A DNA stretch of 64,000 nucleotides, from the IMG/VR virus record IMGVR_UViG_3300045051_000365, positions 1-64,000 of that record; one strand, given 5' to 3'. Of the stretch, positions 7,561 to 15,021 are shown piece by piece. The notes beneath the pieces were generated by a model. It was not told the DNA's origin. It was given only the letters and a program-made list of their open reading frames with translations, and made no database searches. The stretch comes from a virus. The translations under genes and the position numbers were made by a program. Numbering within the stretch: position 1 is the first letter of the stretch; every line of letters starts with the position of its first letter.

Positions 7561-10424
7561 ACCTAACATTATTCCAAGAAACCGAAAAGAACACCCTGAC
7601 AATCTCGTCCCCGACGATCCAACTCCGTCCCGATCAGAAAGCTCTTAAAAAAGAGATTTACGGCAACCTCAGATCGGGATTTAAAAGGATTCTAGCCGTC
7701 GCTCCTTGCGGGTACGGAAAGTGTCTAGCAAAAGATACGCCGATTATTATGTATGACGGTAGCGTGAAGCTATCGCAAAATATCGAGGTAGGGGATATTC
7801 TGATGGGGGATGATAGCAAGCCCCGTCATGTCGATTCGATCTGTAGAGGAAGAGAAACTATGGTAAAGGTAATCCCGAACAAGGGAGAGCCATTTACTTG
7901 CAACCGTAGCCACATTCTTTCGTTAGTTTATAACGGGAGAAGCTATCCGAAATCGGGATGGATCAACGGAGATGTTTACGATTTTTCTATCGATCAGTAC
8001 CTTTCTCTCCCGAAACATATTCAGATCTCGATGTTGCTCTATCGGGTTCCTGTAGAATTCGACAGCAAACCCATCACGATAGATCCCTACTTCCTCGGTA
8101 TCTGGCTAGGAGATGGCAATCACAGGCACACGGATGTCTGTACGTCTAATCCTGTATTGATCGACTATATAAAGAAATACGCCGATCGTTTAGGGATGAA
8201 AGTTTATTCTGATGCAAGGAACGACAACCCGAATTCTCAGCTTCACAGGATCACGATGGGAGAGAAGGGACGAAGAAAGAATTATTTATTGAACATGATG
8301 AGAGACTTAGATCTTGTCCAAAACAAGCATATTCCTCAGAACTATCTAATCAACTCAAGAGAGGTCAGGTTAGAACTTCTCGCCGGACTTCTTGACACGG
8401 ACGGACACTGGCAGATAAAAGGGGGCTACGAGATAGCGCAAAAAAGAAAAGAACTCGCGGATCAAATTGTTTTTCTCGCTCGCTCTCTAGGTTTTTTCAC
8501 AAGCGTGGGAACCAAAGAAGTAAAAGGAGAAACTTACTATCGTGTCAGAATTAGCGGTAATACAGAAACTATCCCGATCAAGACCGAATACAAGAAAACC
8601 CCGAAAGAATACACGGAAAAACAGAAATGCAATGTTTTAAGAACAAATTTCAAGCTAGAGTTTTTGGAGGAAGATAATTATTACGGGTTTACAATCGACG
8701 GAAATCGCCGCTTTCTCTTAGGGGATTTTACCGTAACCCACAATACAGTTCTATTCTGCCAAATGATTTACGACGCGGCGATCAAGAAACAACGTCGCAC
8801 ACTGATCGTCGTGCCGTTCACCTGCTTGATCGAGCAAACGATAGAAGCTCTCGAAAAATTCGGATTAACCGCGGGAATAATAGCGGGAGAGTACAAAGAA
8901 GACCGAACCCGAAAAGTGCAGATCGCCACGACTCAAACACTAGCGAGGCGGGATATTTCATGGTTCGATCCCGAAGTTATTTTTCTCGATGAGTGCCATT
9001 TGTCGGCGTACTCGCTTTGGTTCAGGGGTAATTTTAATAATCTCAAAAACGGCAGACAGACGACCTCGATAAAAGACATTTCTGCCGAACTCGCTACTCT
9101 CGGAATCGCCGTCGAGCGGGAAGGATTGGAATTCGGGTATCGGGTCACTTTCGAGGAAGTGAAAACTAAATTCAAATCCCTCGCCCTTCTCCATCATCCC
9201 GACCACGGGGGAACGAAGGAGAAAATGCAAGAATTAAATTCCGCTTGGGAAATCCTTAGAAAACAGGAACATTTATTTTCGGGGAATGAATTATCGACGG
9301 ATAACCGGATCGTGATCGGACTGACAGCGACCCCGTGGCGATTGTCGAAGCGGGAGGAAATGGGGGACATTTTCGAGACACAAGTTACCGGCCCGACCCC
9401 GAGAGAGATGATCGACCGCGGCGCGCTCGTGGGATGCGTCTACTTCGCTACTAAAGACCAGATCGACACGAAAGGAGTTAAGTCTACCGGCGGTGATTTC
9501 GACGCGGCGGAACTCGAAACCCGTTGTCTTGAGGCGGTACAGTCGATCGTCGGGGAATACAAAAGGCTCGGGCAGGATCGTCCGTTCGTCTGTTTCGCCG
9601 CGGGGAAAGTTCACGCCGCCTCGCTCGCGAAAGAATTCACCGATCGGGGGATTCCCGTCGCCACGATCACCGCGGAAACCCCGCACGAGGAAAGACGGGA
9701 AATATTTAAAAACGTGGCGCGACTGAAAACGCGGGGGATTATCAATATCAATACTTGCGGTATCGGGTTCAATCTGCCCGAAATTAGCTGTATTATTCAT
9801 TCCCGCCCTACTAAGAGTACGACCCTTTATATCCAGATGACCGGCCGCGGTCAACGGATCTGCAAGTGGCTCGGGAAAGAGGACTGTATCGTTCTCGATC
9901 AGGCGGGAAACGTGAAGCGTCACGGCTTTATCGAGGACGTGACCTATCCCGTTCTCCGGGGATCTGGAGACATCGAGAAGGGCGAGGCTCCCGTCAAGGA
10001 ATGCGAGAATTGCGGTTGCATGGTTCACGCGTCGGCGCGGGTCTGTCCCGAGTGCGGGTTCGAGTTTATTTCCGAGGGGAAAGAGAGGCGGATAGCGAAC
10101 GAGAAGTTACAGCTTTTAGTCTCGGACGAGGATAAAAAAATCTATTACGCCTATCGGGAAGCGCGGCGGGAAGCGTATAAAAAAGGGAAGAAGCCCGAAG
10201 CCGCTAGGTTCGATGTTGCTAGGATCTATAAATTAACGGATTGGTGGCCAAAGAAGTTCTGGAAGCTTCACGCGGTATTCGGGGAGAAGTATACTGAAGA
10301 CAACGTGAAAAGTTATCAAGATTATTTGAATCGTTGTTGCGGCGGTATCGATAATCAAAAATGGGTAGAAAGCAAAATGCGCGAGGAGTTCGGGGATGAC
10401 TACGGCGAGAATACTGGGAAGTAA
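7557..10424 (+). CDS. SF2 DNA helicase split by an intein and carrying a J-domain-like insert
   Basis: A 955-residue precursor. After splicing out residues 56-396, Walker A becomes PCGYGKTVL. DEAH-type motif II is DECH (478-481), motif III is TATP (590-593) and motif VI is QMTGRGQR (760-767). A zinc ribbon follows (C816, C819, C830, C833). Between motifs II and III lies an insert of about 100 residues whose end (about 530-570) looks like a J domain: FKSLALLHHPDHGG with an HPD triad at 547-549, then a helix ending SAWEIL. J domains normally recruit Hsp70/DnaK. The helicase presumably acts in replication or recombination of phage DNA. The mature enzyme would be 614 residues. Confidence 0.88.
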   Translation: MNLTLFQETEKNTLTISSPTIQLRPDQKALKKEIYGNLRSGFKRILAVAPCGYGKCLAKDTPIIMYDGSVKLSQNIEVGDILMGDDSKPRHVDSICRGRETMVKVIPNKGEPFTCNRSHILSLVYNGRSYPKSGWINGDVYDFSIDQYLSLPKHIQISMLLYRVPVEFDSKPITIDPYFLGIWLGDGNHRHTDVCTSNPVLIDYIKKYADRLGMKVYSDARNDNPNSQLHRITMGEKGRRKNYLLNMMRDLDLVQNKHIPQNYLINSREVRLELLAGLLDTDGHWQIKGGYEIAQKRKELADQIVFLARSLGFFTSVGTKEVKGETYYRVRISGNTETIPIKTEYKKTPKEYTEKQKCNVLRTNFKLEFLEEDNYYGFTIDGNRRFLLGDFTVTHNTVLFCQMIYDAAIKKQRRTLIVVPFTCLIEQTIEALEKFGLTAGIIAGEYKEDRTRKVQIATTQTLARRDISWFDPEVIFLDECHLSAYSLWFRGNFNNLKNGRQTTSIKDISAELATLGIAVEREGLEFGYRVTFEEVKTKFKSLALLHHPDHGGTKEKMQELNSAWEILRKQEHLFSGNELSTDNRIVIGLTATPWRLSKREEMGDIFETQVTGPTPREMIDRGALVGCVYFATKDQIDTKGVKSTGGDFDAAELETRCLEAVQSIVGEYKRLGQDRPFVCFAAGKVHAASLAKEFTDRGIPVATITAETPHEERREIFKNVARLKTRGIININTCGIGFNLPEISCIIHSRPTKSTTLYIQMTGRGQRICKWLGKEDCIVLDQAGNVKRHGFIEDVTYPVLRGSGDIEKGEAPVKECENCGCMVHASARVCPECGFEFISEGKERRIANEKLQLLVSDEDKKIYYAYREARREAYKKGKKPEAARFDVARIYKLTDWWPKKFWKLHAVFGEKYTEDNVKSYQDYLNRCCGGIDNQKWVESKMREEFGDDYGENTGK
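7722..8744 (+). other. Intein with LAGLIDADG endonuclease domain, in helicase Walker A
   Basis: Residues 56-396 of the helicase precursor (341 aa). It begins with Cys (CLAKDTPIIMYDG) and ends THN before Thr +1, so splicing chemistry is complete. The block-B region reads FTCNRSH, so the usual Thr-x-x-His is altered to Asn-Arg-Ser-His, but the His is kept. Two dodecapeptides, FLGIWLGDG and LLAGLLDTDG, mark a homing endonuclease. Insertion right after the Walker A Lys (APCGYGK) is typical, since that site is conserved and lethal if not spliced. Confidence 0.92.
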
Positions 10425-12015
10425 CGGGCTATTACTGTCCTCCTCTCAAGAATATAAAGAACAGGTCGCGAACGAATTATTTAGACTCGTCAGCGTCGCC
10501 CGCGCGCCGATCGTCTCCCGAATTGTCACGACCCCCCCGACGAACGGACTAAGCCCCGATTCGTTCTATATCGTTCCCGCGGGCGCGTCTGGCGCGTGGT
10601 CGGGAAAGACCGATAAAATCGCTTGCCCGGCGATCGGGTTAAGCGGACAGGTAATTTCGGGCGCGTGGAAATTTTACGATCCTTTCGAGGGATTAAAAGT
10701 ATCGCTCCTCTCGGGAGGGGATCTAGTTTATAGCGGGAACGAGTGGGCGGCCGCTCCGGGCGGGGGCGATATGCTCGCGGACGATTACGACTCGGACGGG
10801 GATCTAAAAGTTGACGCGGCGGAAGTCGCGGACGAGATCGCCGGGACTCCCTCGGGCGATAACGTCTACGGCGTTAAAGACGGGGTAAAGGGCTGGACGG
10901 GTTTTTCCGCGTGGGTAAGATCGGTTCCCCTGTTCGGGCTAGTCACGGGAGCGAATACGGCGATCACCAACTCGAATACTATTATTCAAGCTTTCCAGAA
11001 CTTACAGGCGCAAATTACCGCGATCCTGACGGGAGGAAGACTGATCCCGCCGGGCGGGACAACGGGGCAAGTTCTCAAGAAGTCCACGAACGGGGATTAC
11101 GCGGTCGGGTGGGGAGACGATAACGCGGGAACCTCGGGAAGTTCCGCTTTCACCGGACTCGCCGATACTTTTAGTTCGTTCACCGGCCGCGCCTCTCAAT
11201 TTCTACGGGTGAACGCGGCGGGAACTTTAATCGAGTCGATCGCTCTCGGGGCGGCCGCTTTCCTCAAGCCCGGAACCGACCCCGGAGATCTGTTGCAAAG
11301 AGACGTGGACGGACGCTATCCCGCCGGTGACGGACGCAATATCACGGCGATCAACGCGGGGAATATCACGACGGGAACACTCAGCACCGCCCGACTCGAT
11401 ACGGGGACGACAGCGGGGAAAGTGGTGGTTCTCGATGGAGCGGGAAAGTTACCGGCGGTGGACGGGAGCCAGCTTACGAACCTTCCGTCCGGTGGTGGAT
11501 CGGCTATCACCGTATCCGACGAGGGGACAAATCTCACATCCAACGCCACGAGTTTTAATTTCACGGGGTCGGGAGTAACGGCGACTAATTCTGGTGGTGC
11601 TGTTACGGTTAATGTGAGTGGTGGAGGATCTTCCCTCACCACATCCGTCATCACCGCTAACACCACGGCAGTATCCAATACCCGTTATCTCTGCAACACC
11701 TCTAGCGGATCTTTCACTCTCACCCTTCCCGCGTCTCCAAACAACAGTGATGTTATCGAGATAGCCGACTTTAATAACTCCTCTCTACTCACGGGATTCG
11801 GGATTAATCCACTCACGATTACCGCCAATACGGGACATAATATCGTCGGGAATACGAATCTAGTATTAGATAGGGGAGGACAGGGAGTAGAGTTAGTATT
11901 CCATACGAATCGATGGAGTATTGTTAGTGGGATAGGGGAAAATTCAACGTTGGTATTGTTACAGAATCAATTATTAGCAGAGGTACAGGCTGTTATGTTA
12001 GCGGGAGGATTTTAG
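10396..12015 (+). CDS. Tail fibre protein with DUF2793-like domain
   Basis: A 539-residue, Gly/Ser/Thr-rich virion protein that overlaps the helicase end by 29 bases. Residues about 55-120 (FYIVPAGASGAWSGKTDKIA ... GAWKFYDPFEGLKVSL) match the DUF2793 pattern seen in phage fibres. The middle contains fibre-like segments such as ITTGTLSTARLDTG and KLPAVDGSQLTNLPSGGG, and the C-terminal part is a repetitive beta-strand domain. Likely role is host adsorption with the LamG-like proteins downstream. It ends with LLAEVQAVMLAGGF. Confidence 0.75.
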   Translation: MTTARILGSNGLLLSSSQEYKEQVANELFRLVSVARAPIVSRIVTTPPTNGLSPDSFYIVPAGASGAWSGKTDKIACPAIGLSGQVISGAWKFYDPFEGLKVSLLSGGDLVYSGNEWAAAPGGGDMLADDYDSDGDLKVDAAEVADEIAGTPSGDNVYGVKDGVKGWTGFSAWVRSVPLFGLVTGANTAITNSNTIIQAFQNLQAQITAILTGGRLIPPGGTTGQVLKKSTNGDYAVGWGDDNAGTSGSSAFTGLADTFSSFTGRASQFLRVNAAGTLIESIALGAAAFLKPGTDPGDLLQRDVDGRYPAGDGRNITAINAGNITTGTLSTARLDTGTTAGKVVVLDGAGKLPAVDGSQLTNLPSGGGSAITVSDEGTNLTSNATSFNFTGSGVTATNSGGAVTVNVSGGGSSLTTSVITANTTAVSNTRYLCNTSSGSFTLTLPASPNNSDVIEIADFNNSSLLTGFGINPLTITANTGHNIVGNTNLVLDRGGQGVELVFHTNRWSIVSGIGENSTLVLLQNQLLAEVQAVMLAGGF

Positions 12016-12016
12016 A

Positions 12017-12763
12017 ATGGTCTATCTCGGTTCTATGTTTAATCAAGCGGTATTACTTCCGAATCTAAAAAACGGTTTAATATCGTGGTGGGATCTAGAA
12101 GAGATTTCGGGAAATCGCTTAGATTCTCACGGAACTAATCATCTAACCGCAACTAATGTTAGTTATCGAAATCATCTATCGACAAGTAGCCCGAACTTTC
12201 AATATTCATTGTCGGTAGCGAATAATTCTACATTAGAACTAGCTTCTAAGAGTTTTACAATCTGCTGTTCTGTAGCTTTGTTTCAATCACCCTCCGTTAA
12301 TGGGAATTATTTCTTTATTTTTAACAAAGACAATATTGGGACAAATGGAAGGGAATGGGGTTTAATTATAACGTCTGTCAGCGATCCAGTAGCGAATAGA
12401 TTTATATTCGGTATATTCAATAAAGATGTTGGTGGTGGACAAGATACTATAACCGCTAATAACGCAGGAAACTTTACTCTCAATACCCGTTACTGGATAG
12501 TCTGTAAATACAATAAATTATCGGGTACTATATCGATTCGAGTCAATAACGGAATATCCGATACTAAAACCTACAACAATGCTATCATTCACTCTAATAC
12601 TCCTAGTCCTGTTAGATTGAGTGCATCTTCGGGAACAGGTACACCTTACGGGTTAAACGGGGTAATTACAAAAGCCTGTATTTACGAGAAGATATTATCT
12701 GATGTTGAGGAGGATTATCTATGGAACAATGGAAGATTACGAAATTACCACGAATTATACTAG
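12017..12763 (+). CDS. LamG/concanavalin-like tail-associated protein 1
   Basis: A 248-residue protein with a jelly-roll pattern: LISWWDLEE near the start, SFTICCSVALF, NTRYWIVCKYNKLSGTISIRVNN and a C-terminal ACIYEKILSDVEEDYLWNNG. These are hallmarks of LamG-type concanavalin folds that bind carbohydrate. A strong ribosome binding site (GGGAGGA) precedes it. It probably decorates the fibre and binds a host surface glycan. It is paralogous in fold to 12791 and 13839. Confidence 0.7.
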   Translation: MVYLGSMFNQAVLLPNLKNGLISWWDLEEISGNRLDSHGTNHLTATNVSYRNHLSTSSPNFQYSLSVANNSTLELASKSFTICCSVALFQSPSVNGNYFFIFNKDNIGTNGREWGLIITSVSDPVANRFIFGIFNKDVGGGQDTITANNAGNFTLNTRYWIVCKYNKLSGTISIRVNNGISDTKTYNNAIIHSNTPSPVRLSASSGTGTPYGLNGVITKACIYEKILSDVEEDYLWNNGRLRNYHELY

Positions 12764-12789
12764 CCGATATTCAAGCAGGAGGGATTTAA
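12721..12789 (+). CDS. Possible 22-residue ORF overlapping the LamG gene end
   Basis: ATG at 12721 follows GAGGAGG with ideal spacing. The peptide MEQWKITKLPRIILADIQAGGI ends two bases before the next gene. Its end, LADIQAGGI, resembles the C-terminus of the fibre protein (LLAEVQAVMLAGGF). It may be a tiny gene, a frameshifted fibre remnant, or chance. Confidence 0.3.
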   Translation: MEQWKITKLPRIILADIQAGGI

Positions 12790-12790
12790 G

Positions 12791-13417
12791 ATGACGGTAG
12801 GATTGAGTGGGTTGTATACAACAGGGCAGACCGTACCGACAGAGCCTTTTAGCTTATCGATAAAACTCGGTAACAGTCAGTTTTATACATTTACTGGAAA
12901 TCACAACGGTTTGGTTTTACCGATTTCAACATCCGTGCCGTCATCTCTTACTTTTGGTGTTTGGATTAAACCATCCTCGGTTTCGGGTGTGCAGAATATT
13001 CTTTCCAAAAACAGTTATTTCGCCACGGGGACGGGAGATTTTCCCCTCTCGTTTAGTTTGACCAGTTCATCTTTAGGACTTAATCTCGATGGTGGCAACG
13101 ATTTCTCGCCCGACCTAACTCTAAATTCTTCGGGAGTGACGATTACTACCGGCGCGTGGAGACATATCGGGTTCAGTTATTCTAATAACGGACAATCTCG
13201 ACTATATATCGATGGAGTCGTAAACGCTTCAACGTCTATAAACTTTTCTGTTGGTAATAATTCAAGAAATTGGACACTGGGTAAGTGTAGTTTTTTTAAT
13301 TCGGGAGATAGTCAACTTCGTTATTCTGGAGATATGTTCGATCCGTTTATAGCGATCGGGGAACAATCTGATTTTTTGATAGCTACTTTATTCCAGAAGA
13401 AACCTTTTATTAACTAA
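12791..13417 (+). CDS. LamG/concanavalin-like tail-associated protein 2
   Basis: A 208-residue protein starting after GCAGGAGGG. It shows the LamG pattern: SLTFGVWIKPSSV, then GAWRHIGFSYSNNGQSRLYIDGVVN, then RNWTLGKC. The segment W-R-H-[IV]-x-F-x-Y...LYIDG is characteristic. Likely a carbohydrate-binding accessory protein of the adsorption apparatus. Confidence 0.7.
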   Translation: MTVGLSGLYTTGQTVPTEPFSLSIKLGNSQFYTFTGNHNGLVLPISTSVPSSLTFGVWIKPSSVSGVQNILSKNSYFATGTGDFPLSFSLTSSSLGLNLDGGNDFSPDLTLNSSGVTITTGAWRHIGFSYSNNGQSRLYIDGVVNASTSINFSVGNNSRNWTLGKCSFFNSGDSQLRYSGDMFDPFIAIGEQSDFLIATLFQKKPFIN

Positions 13418-13422
13418 ACATC

Positions 13423-13839
13423 ATGCCTAAAACCTACGTCTCACCAGCCGCTCAAAACATCAACGCTCAAGTTCCGCAAACCTTCGCTAACAGTGACGGA
13501 ACCAACATCAAAACCTGTTACACGGCGGGAGCGGACGACTCGAATATCAAAGCGATTATCGTCACCAGTACCGATACGAGTTCTAAAGACATTCAATTTT
13601 ATATCTCTGACGGAACCAGTAACTTTATCCTGAGAAGGGTCACTATTCCCGCGAGTAGTGGAAACTCTACTTCCGCTTTACCCGTAGATTGTTTATCGGG
13701 CATACCGGGATTACCGTTCGACGCTCAGGGTAATCGTATCTTACAGTTGAGAAGAGGGTTTCAATTGCGGGCTAATTTAGTTAGCGCGGCTAGTTCGGGA
13801 ACTCAGATTAATGTTATAGCGATCGGGGAGGATTATTAA
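13423..13839 (+). CDS. Putative beta-rich virion protein, 138 residues
   Basis: Thr/Ser-rich protein between two LamG genes. It contains IIVTSTDTSSKDIQFYISDG, TIPASSGNSTSALPVDCLSG and LPGLPFDAQGNRILQLRRGFQLRANL. This pattern is familiar from small structural proteins beside tail genes, but I cannot name a family. It is coupled to the next gene by a TAATG overlap. Confidence 0.6.
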   Translation: MPKTYVSPAAQNINAQVPQTFANSDGTNIKTCYTAGADDSNIKAIIVTSTDTSSKDIQFYISDGTSNFILRRVTIPASSGNSTSALPVDCLSGIPGLPFDAQGNRILQLRRGFQLRANLVSAASSGTQINVIAIGEDY

Positions 13840-14654
13840 TGCTAGGAATGAGAGGGATGGAGTTAGCGGCGGCTAAATTAATCAGATCGATCGGATCGGG
13901 ATTATTATTGTCAAACTCCGGGCAACTTTCTTTAGATACAAGCGTAGTTCCGAGTACACTTTACAACGGACTTGTATATAATTTTCCGTTCGATAATTTC
14001 GCTTACTCGATCGCCCAAGCCGCTAGTTTTAACAACGCGATCACGGGAAATAATTACAATAGTTCCCCGAAGCTCGGAACCCGATGCTTGGTAAATACCG
14101 GATCGGGATATACGCTCGATAGCAATGTCTGGCGAACGGTCAACTTCAATCGGGATTTCGGGGTCGCTTTTTGGTTTTATCCTACTGTGATTACAGGGGG
14201 ATCTAGTGCTTCACCTTTTGCAATAGACTCTATAACCACGAGTGGGTCTGCGTTTTGGATGTTTGTTGTTAATTTTTTCTCCCGAAATAGCGGGGGAAGC
14301 GGTACGACTGCCCCTCGATTAATAGCGAGAGACAATATCGATTTACAACTATCCAGCAGTCAGGTTGCGCTTAATACTTGGTGTCATGTAGCAGTTAGAT
14401 ATAGCGCGTCCTCTCGCAACTTTGTACTTTCTATCAACGGAGTCCATTACAATGCACCGGGAACGATCGGCACTGGCTTTACCGACGAAAATAGTTCGAG
14501 TTCGGCGCGGATTTATCTCTTCGGGGGAAGTAGCGGAACTTCCGACAACCTGAATCACACCGATCGCCTCGATCAGCTTCTCTGGTGGTATCGTAGACCG
14601 ACGGATTCCGAGATAGCCGCGCTCTACAACAACGGGAACGGACTTGAATTATAG
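13839..14654 (+). CDS. LamG/concanavalin-like tail-associated protein 3
   Basis: A 271-residue protein. The LamG core is clear: FGVAFWFYPTVI, NTWCHVAVRYSASSRNFVLSINGV and DRLDQLLWWYRRPTDSEIAALYNNGNG. That last segment is typical for the end of LamG domains in phage and bacterial adhesins. A good ribosome binding site (GGGAGGA) lies in the previous gene. It is the last gene of the fibre cluster before a terminator. Confidence 0.72.
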   Translation: MLGMRGMELAAAKLIRSIGSGLLLSNSGQLSLDTSVVPSTLYNGLVYNFPFDNFAYSIAQAASFNNAITGNNYNSSPKLGTRCLVNTGSGYTLDSNVWRTVNFNRDFGVAFWFYPTVITGGSSASPFAIDSITTSGSAFWMFVVNFFSRNSGGSGTTAPRLIARDNIDLQLSSSQVALNTWCHVAVRYSASSRNFVLSINGVHYNAPGTIGTGFTDENSSSSARIYLFGGSSGTSDNLNHTDRLDQLLWWYRRPTDSEIAALYNNGNGLEL

Positions 14655-14658
14655 GCAA

Positions 14659-14686
14659 AAATCACCCCCGATAAAGAGGGTGATTT
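14659..14686. terminator. Hairpin terminator, probably bidirectional
   Basis: AAATCACCC pairs with GGGTGATTT around a ten-base loop. TAGGC/GCCTA (14652-14656 and 14691-14695) form a possible outer stem. It sits between the convergent LamG gene (plus) and the secreted peptide gene (minus), so it could serve both. Confidence 0.7.
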
Positions 14687-14703
14687 ATTAGCCTAAACCT
14701 CGA

Positions 14704-14862
14704 TTAAATACGGGGAGCCGAGGTACACGTCGGAGGAGAGACGATCGGGTAACATCGAAGACCGTGAGCCTCGTTAGAAGGTTTTTCGGTTTGAGCCAGA
14801 GCGGAACCGGCAAGGGAAGCGAAAACGAGAGCGGAAAGAGCGAGAGATTTTAAAAATTTCAT
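14704..14862 (-). CDS. Small secreted peptide with signal sequence, 52 residues
   Basis: Starts at 14862 after AGGTG at proper spacing. It has a textbook signal peptide: MKFLKSLALS, a hydrophobic core ALVFASLAG, and a SALA-Q cleavage site. The mature part would be about 29 residues, Pro-rich, with two cysteines (LRCYPIVSPPTCTSAPRI) that could form a disulfide. It is encoded opposite to the tail genes and faces the gene at 15022. Function unknown; export suggests an envelope or lysis role, or action on competitors. Confidence 0.65.
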   Translation of the reverse strand: MKFLKSLALSALVFASLAGSALAQTEKPSNEAHGLRCYPIVSPPTCTSAPRI

Positions 14863-15021
14863 ATAGATGCACCTGAATTAAAGTCTTGATACACCTATCT
14901 TTCCCCTCCGATTCGGAAGGGCGATCGGGGGAATTCTCGGAAATCTTAAAAAAACATACTTTTCTCTTACGTGAAACTGTCAGGAAGAAAGGTACAATCG
15001 TGTTGACGCTTTCCCGATACC

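Noticed and set aside
9291-10028. 245-codon minus-strand ORF
   Set aside because: It lies fully inside the helicase gene on the opposite strand, and the helicase motifs are unambiguous.
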